Assembly (NCBI RefSeq): GCF_000227115.2 | Contig: NC_016479.1 | Location: forward strand, 1,796,686-1,860,685 | DNA length: 64,000 nt | DNA from: Naumovozyma dairenensis CBS 421 | Taxonomy: Eukaryota > Ascomycota > Saccharomycetes > Saccharomycetales > Saccharomycetaceae | Reading direction: 5' to 3' | Part shown: piece by piece, positions 41,117-49,765 of the stretch | Numbering within the stretch: position 1 is the first letter of the stretch | Layout of the letters: every line of letters starts with the position of its first letter | Program-made: the position numbers and the translations under genes | The notes under the pieces: generated by a model | Database searches by the model: none | Told to the model about the DNA's origin: nothing | Seen by the model: the letters and a program-made list of their open reading frames with translations, nothing else

Positions 41117-41798
41117 TGTGGCAGCGCCGCTAGTACCGTTGCGAGGTTCGATGGAAAGAACTTTTATGACCCGGAAAAGGGTTGGGCTGAATGGGTCGCA
41201 AGACTCAGGAATGCAGCCATGGATATTGATCCAAAAGGGCTTGGACGATGCCGCCATGCTAGACCTTGCCCGTCGTACCTTGGTTGAAGGTGCATTAGAG
41301 CTGTTCTTAAGACACAAGGTCGAGTTGAAATCGTTCGACGATTTCAAGAAGGTGATGATGTCCGCATCCACCAACTCTCCCTACTGGAAATCGGCGAAGG
41401 CTATTACGTCTATTAAGTTCGGAGGGGATGTGGAAGACTACAACCGTCGTTTTCATAAGTTGAAGTCGTCATTACCTGCCAACTTCCATTCTCCAGAAGT
41501 TTTGGATCCATTCTATTACTTAATGGGGCTTGCGGAAACAAATGCTGCTCAACTGTTAGATGAAATTGGAGATTTGTCTAAGACGTTAGATGAATGTCAA
41601 CAGATTGCTACCAACTTAAGTTTTAAGTTGAAGAGAGAGTCACCGGATGGCTCGTTCACTGCTCGTGTCGGTAAGAAGACGAAGATCAACCCGTTGGCTA
41701 ACAGGATCACGCAAAACATAACTTCTAACAGTCGTTGCTATCGTTGTAACGAGACTGGTCACTTTGCTGCCAAATGTCCATCCAAGTCAAAAGACTAG
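41087..41798 (+). pseudogene. gag of a Ty3/gypsy-like retrotransposon, frame disrupted (copy 2)
   Basis: The coding signal runs in two frames. The first (about 41087-41245) reads through the primer site and gives a gag-like FDGKNFYDPEKGWAEWVARL. The second (from about 41240 to 41798) continues with LDDAAMLDLARRTLVEGALE and ends in a CCHC zinc knuckle (CYRCNETGHFAAKC) near 41736-41777. The switch is +1 at GGGCTTGGA near 41237-41245. The same switch is present in copy 1. Either the copies share an inactivating insertion or gag really begins at an ATG in the second frame (41152). The knuckle and layout identify gag; no intact element is present. Confidence 0.8.
41119..41131 (+). other. Primer-binding site for initiator tRNA-Met
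   Basis: TGGCAGCGCCGCT matches the complement of the yeast tRNA-iMet 3' end (TGGTAGCGCCGCT) in 12 of 13 bases. The same site is in copy 1. It marks the start of the internal region of an LTR retrotransposon. Confidence 0.75.
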
Positions 41799-41944
41799 GG
41801 AAGTCATCTCAAATCTCCTTGGTGACTGCTCAGTGGGTGAAACATGGTCGAGTAGATAGTGTTCAGTTGGTATGTGATCTTCCAACTAAGACGTTAAGAG
41901 TGAAGGAGAAGGATGCTCATATTGTTATTAAATTGTGGTGCTCA

Positions 41945-41963
41945 NNNNNNNNNNNNNNNNNNN
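41945..41963. other. Assembly gap (19 N)
   Basis: Undetermined bases separate the gag end from reverse transcriptase remnants. Most of the protease and the N-terminal part of reverse transcriptase are absent, so the gap probably hides or collapses element sequence. Confidence 0.98.
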
Positions 41964-42334
41964 TCCGTCGTTATTGTGTTGCACTTTAGGAAGTTGTAAC
42001 ACCAATACTGTGAAGAGCGTTTTCCATTACCATTAATCGATGACTTATTCAATGACCTTAAAGGTGCTAAGTGGTTTTCCTCTTTAGATTTAATCTCTGG
42101 TTAGCACCAAATCCCAGTGGCAGCTAAAGACCGCTTTAAGACTGCTTTTGTAACCCATCAACGTTTCAAATAATTATGAATTCCATTCTAAGAAACTTCA
42201 TTGGTAAATTTGTGTTGGTTTATTTAGATGACATATTGGTATACTCAGTTACGAAAGAAGAAAATCAGAGACACCGCGAGGTTAGTGTTAGATGCTCCAA
42301 GAAATAACCATCTTGCTGCTAAAGAATCCAAACG
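41964..42334 (+). pseudogene. Reverse-transcriptase remnant of the Ty3/gypsy-like element
   Basis: Broken pieces of a gypsy-type reverse transcriptase are readable: PLPLIDDLFNDLKGAKWFSS and LDLISG followed by a TAG stop where the family has tyrosine, then HQIPVAAKDRFKTAFVTH. After a deletion come NSILRNFIGKFVLV, the catalytic YLDDILVYS near 42222-42248, and RLVLDAPRNNHLAAKESK in another frame near 42278-42333. Stops, frame changes and a missing palm segment show that it is dead. The sequence then runs directly into the inverted LTR piece. Confidence 0.85.
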
Positions 42335-42516
42335 TTCATCTCTTTTGTTTTCTTCCCTTTCTTCTAATGTTTCTCTGTTCATAATATGTTACTCTGTCTC
42401 TCATGTCCTATTCATTTATGTAATACAATGCCTCTGTCCTCCTTCATCTCAAAACCCAAGCATCCCAATTGTGTGCCGTTTCTCATTTTCCGTCATAAAA
42501 ATATATTACTCATACA
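42335..42516 (-). repeat. Truncated LTR in inverted orientation beside tRNA-Glu
   Basis: On the minus strand this is a copy of the 5' part of the LTR at 40722-40895. A possible LTR start TGTATG lies at 42511-42516, 20 bases from the tRNA 3' end. Its 3' half is missing where it meets the reverse-transcriptase remnant. Confidence 0.7.
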
Positions 42517-42536
42517 AAAAAATAAAAAAATGCAAA

Positions 42537-42608
42537 CTCCGATACGGGGAGTCGAACCCCGGTCTCCACGGTGAAAGCGTGATGTGATAGCCGTTACACT
42601 ATATCGGA
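42537..42608 (-). tRNA. tRNA-Glu (UUC anticodon)
   Basis: A 72-nt tRNA with no intron. On the minus strand it starts TCCGATA and its 3' end CTATCGGAG-type acceptor strand pairs with it; the T arm contains GGTTCGACTCC (B box) and the anticodon loop reads CTTTCAC, with anticodon TTC (42573-42575 on the complement). The sequence agrees with the S. cerevisiae tE(UUC) genes as I know them. Retroelement pieces adjoin it, as expected for Ty3-type elements that target RNA polymerase III genes. Confidence 0.97.
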
Positions 42609-43040
42609 TTAATTTACGTGTTATTTATGCTTTGTTAGTGACACCACTAACTAAATGATATCGGAATAAAAATGTCATAATATAGCGCCAAGTGTGCTGA
42701 TTAGTATCTGCATGTATGTCTTATTTCAAATTTCTTTCCTGCTGAAGTTTTGACTTTGAGGGATTCTTTCCTCCAATGATTACGACCTTCCAAATATGGT
42801 TACAAGTAATTATCATTCATCCAGAATCATTTCGTAGTCCATATCTTGTACAACATAAAAAAAAGAAGAAAAAATTACTGTAAAATCCATAACCATTTCT
42901 TATTATATAGCTTATACAATTTTATTGTAAATTATATGCCACAAACGGTATATTTAAAACCATCCAAAAACAACTAAGAATAGTCACAAAAGTATATCAA
43001 AGCAACCATTAGTAAAATATAAAATGGAATAGTTTCTTAT
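42609..43040. other. Region between tRNA-Glu and the metallothionein gene
   Basis: A 432-base AT-rich stretch upstream of the tRNA. I looked for a further LTR next to the tRNA start and saw none; nothing else is recognised. Confidence 0.45.
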
Positions 43041-43271
43041 TCACATATTGGCTGGGCATTGACCTCCTTTAGAGCAACCTTGTTCGCATGATGTTCCCTT
43101 GTATCTGTGAGCTTCACCACAACTCTCACAATTATGTTCGTGAGTATCTTTAGCACATGGGCAATTAGCGTTACAACCACATGAGGAACCTCCGCAGTTT
43201 TTAGAACATTGGCAGGAATCAGAACATGCTGCACAATCGTTGTTGAAATTCAATAATTCTGTAAGACCCAT
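43041..43271 (-). CDS. Cysteine-rich metallothionein, CUP1-like
   Basis: A 76-residue protein with 14 cysteines (13, 16, 20, 22, 26, 31, 33, 37, 39, 48, 51, 62, 66, 72), mostly in C-x-C, C-x2-C and C-x3-C patterns, plus three histidines (44, 46, 55). The N-terminus MGLTELLNFNND resembles that of S. cerevisiae Cup1 (a Met-x-x-Glu-Leu-Ile-Asn-Phe type start). It should bind Cu(I) in the cytosol and buffer copper. Aromatic residues are nearly absent, as in metallothioneins. S. cerevisiae CUP1 is on chromosome VIII, so this locus is different. A TATA box is at 43391-43399; I found no convincing Ace1/Cup2 site. Confidence 0.8.
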   Translation of the reverse strand: MGLTELLNFNNDCAACSDSCQCSKNCGGSSCGCNANCPCAKDTHEHNCESCGEAHRYKGTSCEQGCSKGGQCPANM

Positions 43272-44366
43272 TTTCTATTTTCTTTCTTAGTTTATTTACT
43301 ATAGCTTGTTCTTTTTAATGTTACGTTTTTCCAAATATATGATTGAAAAGATATCAGAAATGGTACCTTTGTTGATTGTAAAAATCATATCCTTTTATAG
43401 CCATTTTGAAATATTGGTTATTGGATATTCTTCTGATAAAAGATCATAATTCTATGGTGTACCTTTCTCCTGTAATTGCATTATGTTCTACGTAATAGGA
43501 GTTGCTAGATTCAGTTTTTTTTCTCAAGTTAGTGTGACGCTGAAAGGGTTGACAGAGCATTTCTTATTTTAATAACGTAGTAAACACGCGAATCGCCTAC
43601 GTAGTTAGCTTAAGAAGTTTCTAAAAAGAGGAGAAAAAGTTGCACCATTTTCTCAAATAAGTAAGAGGATTCAACTTACTATCTATTTAGGTTCTTTAAG
43701 CTTCATTCGGATGTTCGGTAGGCGTAGTTGCGCAAAACAGCTATACATTTCAAAAAGTCATAAGGAAGTGCACCGAAACCCCTTATCCTCTCCTATACAT
43801 AGTTGTTTGGAAACTTTTCATAATAACGCTGATCGAAAGCAATAATAATTGAACCCGTACATATGTTAAATATAATGTGATATAATAATTAACCTATTGA
43901 AATTACGTAGGAAAATATGGCCAGACAATCATATTTAGATCGGCTGCAAGATAGTATCCTTTTGTTATTATCCATTATGGGAGATAAAACGGAAATATGA
44001 ACGAAGTATATATTGAGACGATACAATAAACAATACTTGTCATTACTTGGTAGTTAAGACCAAATGTTCTCCCAACCAAGAAGATGGTATTATCCATATC
44101 TTATGAAGTACGTAGTTACTTGGGCCATATTTCCTTCCCGGTTTTCTTTCCATTGTTCTTGGCATGTTCGTTCGTTAGTAGAAGGTGCGTACAGGAACGA
44201 AAACATGAAATTCTTAAACCACGAGATCTTGAAATATGTAGCCAAGAAATGAAACACAACAAAACTTGATCCATGGAATTCAACGGTAATAGACAGCAGA
44301 CCTTATTTCAATACAATCGTTTTTATTAGTACTTTGTATGCGTTTATCTGATCCAATCAATAAAGC
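43272..44366. promoter_or_regulatory. Divergent region between the metallothionein gene and MRL1
   Basis: About 1.1 kb. Apart from the TATA box I recognise no factor site with confidence. Small frames at 44064-44269 are unsupported. Confidence 0.45.
43391..43399 (-). promoter_or_regulatory. TATA box of the metallothionein gene
   Basis: TATAAAAGG on the minus strand, about 120 bases upstream of the ATG, a strong consensus TATA box typical of inducible yeast genes. Confidence 0.6.
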
Positions 44367-45548
44367 ATGTTTCTTAATAATATAAGTAGCCAAAAACTGC
44401 TGAATACCATACTATTGCTATCGATTTTCCAGATTGGTCTCATTGCTTGTTCACCAAGCAACAAAAATAAAAATGATGGTAATAGTATTAGCCCACCAAG
44501 TACAAATCCTGAGAAACCAGATTTATTTTGTGCTGTTATGAACCCAAGTACAGGATCATATATCGATCTTTCTCATCTATCGTCTACACCGAACAAATCC
44601 AGGGATAATACAAAAGTACATAAAAACAGCAATGTTAAAAGTAGGAAAGATAAGACAGATACAAGTAAGACAAGATGGTTAGTAAGAGGTTGGGATTATG
44701 ATACTAATTTCACATTAAGTATATGTTCGAGTCCCGTTACTAAGACTGAAGAAGATCAATTGAGTAATTTAACAGGTGGGTATTATATTGATCAAAAAGA
44801 TTCTTCTAAATTAATTTCGATTGGTAATTTTGCAACTGAACCCAAAATTATGGGACCACCGAATAATAAGAAATTGACTTTGAAATATGAGAATGGATCT
44901 ATGTGTCCTAACGGAAGGGATAAGAAAGCAACTTTATTGAATTTCGTTTGTGATAGAGATATTTCAACAAAGGCTCAAATTTCTTACATTGGGAGTTTGG
45001 CTGATTGTTCTTATTTTTTCGAAGTTCGTAGTATTTATGCATGTCCGACGTCGAATAAGGAAAATGAGGTTAATGTTGTTGGAATTTTCTTTGGGATATT
45101 CTTTGTTTTCTTTTTAGTCGAATTGGGCAGAAGATGGTTGAATAAAAAGACTACACGTGGTAATAACACCAGTTATTCAAGGTATCAAGATTTGGGATCA
45201 TCAGATAATCAAATTGATTCAACAGTGAACCTATATCCAAGATGGGCGCAAGGGGGTAGTAATATATCACCATGGATGAAACCATTTGTTGGTGTCAAGA
45301 ATTTAATTGTTAGGATTGCCTCTAGAGGTACAAGAGATCGACATTTGTCAAATATTCCTGGGACCACATTCTCACGGTATCCAATTAGACTAAGATCCAC
45401 CTCTGATATTAGTAATGGTACATCATTTTTCCGTGACATGGAAGCTCAAAATGATATGCTTGATAGTATTGCTATCCCTGATGGACTGTCAAATTCCAAT
45501 TCCAATTCCAATTCAGAGACTGCATCAGCTTTAAATTCTCATACTTAA
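44367..45548 (+). CDS. MRL1: Mrl1, mannose-6-phosphate-receptor-like sorting receptor
   Basis: Mrl1 is a type I membrane protein that helps deliver vacuolar hydrolases from the Golgi through endosomes. The 393-residue protein (381 in S. cerevisiae) has an N-terminal signal sequence (about 1-28), a luminal MRH-type domain with cysteines in LFCAVMNP, LSICSSP, MCPNGR, LNFVCDRD, ADCSYFFEVRSIYACP, and one membrane span at about 234-256 (VVGIFFGIFFVFFLVELG). A cytosolic tail of about 135 residues follows. The ortholog is YPR079W, next to TEF1 on chromosome XVI; here it is next to TEF on what is otherwise the chromosome II order. Confidence 0.92.
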   Translation: MFLNNISSQKLLNTILLLSIFQIGLIACSPSNKNKNDGNSISPPSTNPEKPDLFCAVMNPSTGSYIDLSHLSSTPNKSRDNTKVHKNSNVKSRKDKTDTSKTRWLVRGWDYDTNFTLSICSSPVTKTEEDQLSNLTGGYYIDQKDSSKLISIGNFATEPKIMGPPNNKKLTLKYENGSMCPNGRDKKATLLNFVCDRDISTKAQISYIGSLADCSYFFEVRSIYACPTSNKENEVNVVGIFFGIFFVFFLVELGRRWLNKKTTRGNNTSYSRYQDLGSSDNQIDSTVNLYPRWAQGGSNISPWMKPFVGVKNLIVRIASRGTRDRHLSNIPGTTFSRYPIRLRSTSDISNGTSFFRDMEAQNDMLDSIAIPDGLSNSNSNSNSETASALNSHT

Positions 45549-46051
45549 GAAAAAGTGACTGCACTACATAGATTCAGCATCCGTACATTATCGTATATCT
45601 TCTATAACTTTACAACCCAGACATTTCGTTTCACATTAGCTTCTTATTTTCAGAGCTCCTCAGAAATTGTATTTACATAAACAGCGATGCCTCAGGGTAA
45701 CCCCCGCTTGGGCCCCCCGAATAGAAAATTTTTTCTTTCCTCTTCCTCTTTACAGCCAGAACAGGTCCAAAATTCCTTTCCCCCTTCGAAGTGTAGCGAG
45801 AGAAGAGTTTTTCCCTCCTACACAGGTAACAACAACACGTATATATATCCAAGTTAATAGATATTCCCAGATTATGAAGTTAATAAGTTTCTTCACCGGT
45901 TTCTTCAATTTCTTTTATCCTTAGCCTCTTTTTATATATTATTTTCAAACTCCTTTCTATATTTCTTTCACATATATTTTTTATTTGTTAGTCTTTCTCT
46001 TTCTTTTCCAATAAAAGATCAGCATTAAAACCAACAGCATATATATTAAAA
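45549..46051. promoter_or_regulatory. TEF promoter
   Basis: This 503-base region carries the Rap1-type sites, a pyrimidine-rich core, TATATATT at 45933-45940 about 115 bases before the ATG, and an A-rich leader (ATTAAAAATGG) at the start codon, all typical of a very highly expressed yeast gene. Confidence 0.7.
45578..45625. promoter_or_regulatory. Two Rap1-type sites in the TEF promoter
   Basis: CAACCCAGACATT at 45613-45625 matches the Rap1 consensus RMACCCANNCAYY at 12 of 13 positions. CATCCGTACATT at 45578-45589 is a weaker version. S. cerevisiae TEF1 and TEF2 are driven by Rap1 (UAS-RPG) sites. The strong site is about 430 bases upstream of the ATG. Confidence 0.6.
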
Positions 46052-47425
46052 ATGGGTAAGGCTAAGTCTCACGTTAACGTTGTCGTTATTGGTCACGTCG
46101 ATTCCGGTAAGTCTACTACCACCGGTCACTTGATTTACAAGTGTGGTGGTATTGACAAGAGAACTATTGAAAAGTTCGAAAAGGAAGCCGCTGAATTAGG
46201 TAAGGGTTCTTTCAAGTACGCTTGGGTTTTAGATAAATTAAAGGCTGAAAGAGAAAGAGGTATCACCATTGATATCGCTTTATGGAAGTTCGAAACTCCA
46301 AAGTACGAAGTTACCGTTATTGATGCTCCAGGTCACAGAGATTTCATCAAGAATATGATTACTGGTACTTCTCAAGCTGATTGTGCTATTTTGATTATTG
46401 CTGGTGGTGTCGGTGAATTCGAAGCCGGTATTTCCAAGGATGGTCAAACCAGAGAACACGCTTTGTTAGCTTTCACCTTAGGTGTTAGACAATTAATTGT
46501 CGCTGTTAACAAGATGGATTCCGTTAACTGGTCCGAAGCTAGATTCCAAGAAATTTGCAAGGAAACCGCTAACTTCATCAAGAAGGTTGGTTACAACCCA
46601 AAGACTGTTCCATTCGTCCCAATCTCTGGTTGGAACGGTGACAACATGATTGAACCAACCACCAATGCTCCATGGTACAAGGGTTGGGAAAAGGAAACCA
46701 AGAGTGGTGTCGTTAAGGGTAAGACCTTATTAGAAGCCATTGATGCTATTGAACCACCAAACAGACCAACTGACAAGCCATTGAGATTGCCATTACAAGA
46801 TGTTTACAAGATTGGTGGTATTGGTACGGTGCCAGTCGGTAGAGTTGAAACTGGTGTTATCAAGCCAGGTATGGTTGTCACTTTTGCCCCAGCTGGTGTC
46901 ACCACTGAAGTCAAGTCCGTTGAAATGCATCACGAACAATTAGAACAAGGTGTTCCAGGTGACAACGTTGGTTTCAATGTTAAGAATGTTTCCGTTAAGG
47001 AAATCAGAAGAGGTAACGTCTGTGGTGACTCTAAGAACGATCCACCAAAGGGTGCTGAATCTTTCAACGCTACTGTTATCGTTTTGAACCATCCAGGTCA
47101 AATCTCTGCTGGTTACTCTCCAGTTTTGGATTGTCACACTGCTCACATTGCTTGTAAGTTCGATGAATTATTGGAAAAGAACGACAGAAGATCTGGTAAG
47201 AAATTAGAAGACTCTCCAAAGTTCTTGAAGTCCGGTGATGCTGCTTTGGTTAAATTCGTTCCATCTAAGCCAATGTGTGTTGAAGCTTTCGCTGACTACC
47301 CACCATTAGGTAGATTCGCTGTCAGAGATATGAGACAAACTGTCGCTGTCGGTGTTATCAAGTCTGTTGTCAAGTCTGACAAGGCTGGTAAGGTCACCAA
47401 GGCTGCTCAAAAGGCTGCTAAATAA
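46052..47425 (+). CDS. TEF2: Translation elongation factor EF-1alpha
   Basis: eEF1A delivers aminoacyl-tRNA to the ribosome. The 457 residues (458 in S. cerevisiae) have the GTP-binding motifs GHVDSGKST (14-22), DAPGH (91-95) and NKMD (153-156), domain II with [11 protein letters not shown] and domain III ending VAVGVIKSV and a Lys/Ala tail. Codon use is extreme (GGT, GTC, AAG, TTC, AGA), unlike neighbours such as SIF2 or VID24, which marks very high expression. The S. cerevisiae TEF1/TEF2 pair encodes identical proteins, so the name follows synteny with MUD1 and CBP6. MRL1 beside it belongs to the TEF1 side, so TEF1 or TEF2 is arbitrary. Confidence 0.97.
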   Translation: MGKAKSHVNVVVIGHVDSGKSTTTGHLIYKCGGIDKRTIEKFEKEAAELGKGSFKYAWVLDKLKAERERGITIDIALWKFETPKYEVTVIDAPGHRDFIKNMITGTSQADCAILIIAGGVGEFEAGISKDGQTREHALLAFTLGVRQLIVAVNKMDSVNWSEARFQEICKETANFIKKVGYNPKTVPFVPISGWNGDNMIEPTTNAPWYKGWEKETKSGVVKGKTLLEAIDAIEPPNRPTDKPLRLPLQDVYKIGGIGTVPVGRVETGVIKPGMVVTFAPAGVTTEVKSVEMHHEQLEQGVPGDNVGFNVKNVSVKEIRRGNVCGDSKNDPPKGAESFNATVIVLNHPGQISAGYSPVLDCHTAHIACKFDELLEKNDRRSGKKLEDSPKFLKSGDAALVKFVPSKPMCVEAFADYPPLGRFAVRDMRQTVAVGVIKSVVKSDKAGKVTKAAQKAAK

Positions 47426-47814
47426 TAAGTATATTAATTCTTTCTTTTACTCTCTAGTTAATTATTGTATTTAATCCCTTATTTTTTAGTTATTTTAGTT
47501 CGATTTAATCAAAATCAATTTACCATCAATATTAGTTTTCAAAAGTGTTCATTCTTTTTCTATATAGTTTATTATACGCAGTTTTCATTTCTGCAAGTTT
47601 GAGTTTTATTGCTTTTCAATTAATTGTAAAATATAAAGAGAAAATTTGTGATAAATAGATTGAAAAGGATCATTCTTTTATGCACATTGATAACTTTATA
47701 GAACATCGTTTTGATATCTTCAGTTAAGATACCTTATTTGTACTAAAGCAAAAGAAGACCACACATAACAAAGGATTATTCATTACAAGAAAAGAAAAAC
47801 AAGGTGAGAAGAAG
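47426..47814. other. TEF-MUD1 intergenic region
   Basis: A 389-base AT-rich spacer between tandem genes. I looked for a 5' exon and intron of MUD1 here; a TACTAAA near 47741 is present, but I found no convincing GTATGT donor. Confidence 0.5.
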
Positions 47815-48753
47815 ATGGGGCCACCTAAGATAGAAAAGAAATCGACACGCACGTTGTATTTAAAGAATCTTCCAAGAAGGCCTAAAAATAAAGAAAACTA
47901 TACAAAATTACTTCTGAAACATATTAATCCCTCCAATAAATTCGTTAATAATCCATCACTACAACTTCCGACCAATACACTTCCAAAGGACCAATTTGAT
48001 GTTGAATCCATCGATGAAAAAACAGGTATTGTATCGGTATCTAAATCGAATGCCAAAACGTTAAATAGCCAATGCTTTATAACATTTACTACAGTCGAAA
48101 AAGCATCACAATTCAAAGAGGATTTCGATAACAAGTTACTTATAAACGGTAGTAAGATTGACATTGGATTTTCAAAGAAGGATTCTTTTTTAGGATTGTG
48201 TTTAAAGGATCGTACCAAGTTTCAACTTGCTCTAAAAAACAGAAATACCAAGAAAGCGTTGTTGGCTAATGATGAGTTACTACGAAGGCATAAATTGAAA
48301 AGAACATTAAGACGATTAAGACGTCGTTTGAGAGTCAAAGGTAAAACTGAAGAACAAATATATGATATTGTAAAGAACCTGGAAGCAGAAAGAACTACTA
48401 AGACTCGAATTTTGGAGAACAAAGATGAGAAGAAGAAAACTAAAGCATCAAAAGCTTCCATTGATAAAAGTTCTACAATGCAGAAAACTAAGCTTGCAAT
48501 AAAAGAAGCTAGTACATCCCAGAATCCACCAAACAAAGTTCTGTTGGTACAACATTTACCTTCAGATGTTTCTGAAGAAGATGTCGCAGAATTATTCACA
48601 TCTGAGGGATTTGTTGAGGTTAGACTGATTAGGGTCAGGAATCTGGCCTTTGTAGAATATAATACCATTGGACAAGCAAGTGCCACTAAAAAGAAGCTTT
48701 CGGACATTTTTAATTGGAAAGGCAAAGAAATCACGATAGGATTTGCCAAGTGA
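47815..48753 (+). CDS. MUD1: Mud1, U1 snRNP A protein
   Basis: Mud1 is the yeast U1A homologue and binds U1 snRNA in the spliceosome. The 312-residue protein has an N-terminal RRM starting at TLYLKNLPRRP (about residues 13-110), a long Lys/Arg-rich helical middle, and a C-terminal RRM beginning NKVLLVQHLPSDV (about 238-312) with the RNP1-like RNLAFVEYNT. The end IGFAK is conserved. S. cerevisiae MUD1 contains an intron near its 5' end; here a continuous frame from ATG 47815 gives a plausible N-terminus. It is followed by convergent CBP6, as in S. cerevisiae. Confidence 0.93.
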   Translation: MGPPKIEKKSTRTLYLKNLPRRPKNKENYTKLLLKHINPSNKFVNNPSLQLPTNTLPKDQFDVESIDEKTGIVSVSKSNAKTLNSQCFITFTTVEKASQFKEDFDNKLLINGSKIDIGFSKKDSFLGLCLKDRTKFQLALKNRNTKKALLANDELLRRHKLKRTLRRLRRRLRVKGKTEEQIYDIVKNLEAERTTKTRILENKDEKKKTKASKASIDKSSTMQKTKLAIKEASTSQNPPNKVLLVQHLPSDVSEEDVAELFTSEGFVEVRLIRVRNLAFVEYNTIGQASATKKKLSDIFNWKGKEITIGFAK

Positions 48754-48836
48754 GGATCATAGCCTACTGTGTATTATATTCTAGATGATTATGCATCACG
48801 TAATTCGAATAGAATAGATGTATTTTTCCTATTTAT

Positions 48837-48846
48837 TATATACATG
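48837..48846 (-). promoter_or_regulatory. Puf3-type motif in the CBP6 3' region
   Basis: On the minus strand CATGTATATA matches CNUGUANAUA, about 60 bases after the CBP6 stop codon. S. cerevisiae CBP6 mRNA is a known Puf3 target class (mitochondrial). Confidence 0.65.
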
Positions 48847-48905
48847 GGTTTTGTTCTTATAGAATATATTAGTTTAAGTGAAATGAACCGAAACCTATTA
48901 ACAAA

Positions 48906-49397
48906 TCATTTCCCAAAGATGACTGTTCTTGCTGCACTCAATAGGGTCTCCTTTTTCTTTCCTTGTAATTCATCCATTATTCTCTGGTAATAAGTTGGGT
49001 TCCCTGCTGGTTTGTATAATTTGTCACCAAGTTTATAATAGTTCTTATATTTATTACTTACAAGGTTGTTCATTGAATTAATTTGTTCCTGTATACTCTG
49101 TTCGTCAAAGTGATCTTTTTGTAATGCATTCTTCATTTTTTTGATAAGGTCTTTCTGTAAAGCCAGAGAAGTTGGATTACTACTAATTAAATTCTTAATA
49201 TCTTCAACAGATGGGTTTTTGGAATTTTTTATAGAGTTATCATTTGAATTATTTACATTAGCACCAGCAATCTGTTGAAACCTTTTCGTTTGTATATCTT
49301 TAAAGGATGCCAAATGTTTTATACGATCCTCTGGGAACTCCTGTAGGATCTTGATGATTTGTTTAGCACCATCCTTTACAGCTTGTGACTTCGACAT
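48906..49397 (-). CDS. CBP6: Cbp6, mitochondrial cytochrome b translation factor
   Basis: Cbp6 pairs with Cbp3 at the mitochondrial ribosome exit to support translation and assembly of cytochrome b. The 163-residue protein (162 in S. cerevisiae) starts MSKSQAVKDGAKQIIKILQE, carries the conserved FPEDRIKHLASFKD and a C-terminal half with YKLGDKLYKPAGNPTYYQRI. There is no obvious membrane segment. An Asn/Ser-rich loop lies near residues 48-65. A Puf3-type motif lies 60 bases past the stop. Confidence 0.95.
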   Translation of the reverse strand: MSKSQAVKDGAKQIIKILQEFPEDRIKHLASFKDIQTKRFQQIAGANVNNSNDNSIKNSKNPSVEDIKNLISSNPTSLALQKDLIKKMKNALQKDHFDEQSIQEQINSMNNLVSNKYKNYYKLGDKLYKPAGNPTYYQRIMDELQGKKKETLLSAARTVIFGK

Positions 49398-49765
49398 ATT
49401 GAAGCAAAATATTTTAAATCTGTAATTGTCTTTTATTCTTCAGTTCTACTTGGTCTATCTATATCTTAATCGAAGTCCACTGTTGGGTTTTACATGCTAT
49501 GCTTAGGTTCTTTAAGAGGAGTCGATAAATCCTAAGGGTTTATTTCAAATATTTTGAACATTTACGAAACTTTAAACCGTAAGCGCCCTCAAGTCTAAAT
49601 GGCAGCTATGAACAAGAAAACAAACTTATACATTAACAAAGAAGCCCTAGCTAGATTGCTATTATTGATGTACTATTTAAATATGTATATTATTTCTGAT
49701 TTTTTTCTTTATTATATAAGAAATTATATTATGGTATTTTACAAATTATTATTTAAGCAAAATAT
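49398..49765. promoter_or_regulatory. CBP6 promoter / GRS1 3' region
   Basis: A 368-base AT-rich spacer. An 81-aa frame at 49599-49844 overlaps the GRS1 end and is not supported. Confidence 0.5.

Noticed and set aside
42228..42587. A 119-aa frame after the gap
   Set aside because: Its first part is a reverse-transcriptase remnant and the rest is the inverted LTR and tRNA read in an arbitrary frame, so it is not a gene.
43535..43545. GACGCTGAA considered as an Ace1/Cup2 site for the metallothionein
   Set aside because: The flanking bases fail the HTHNNGCTGD consensus at two positions.
47741..47815. Possible 5' intron of MUD1 using TACTAAA
   Set aside because: No GTATGT-type donor with a plausible short exon was found upstream, and the direct ATG gives a good protein.
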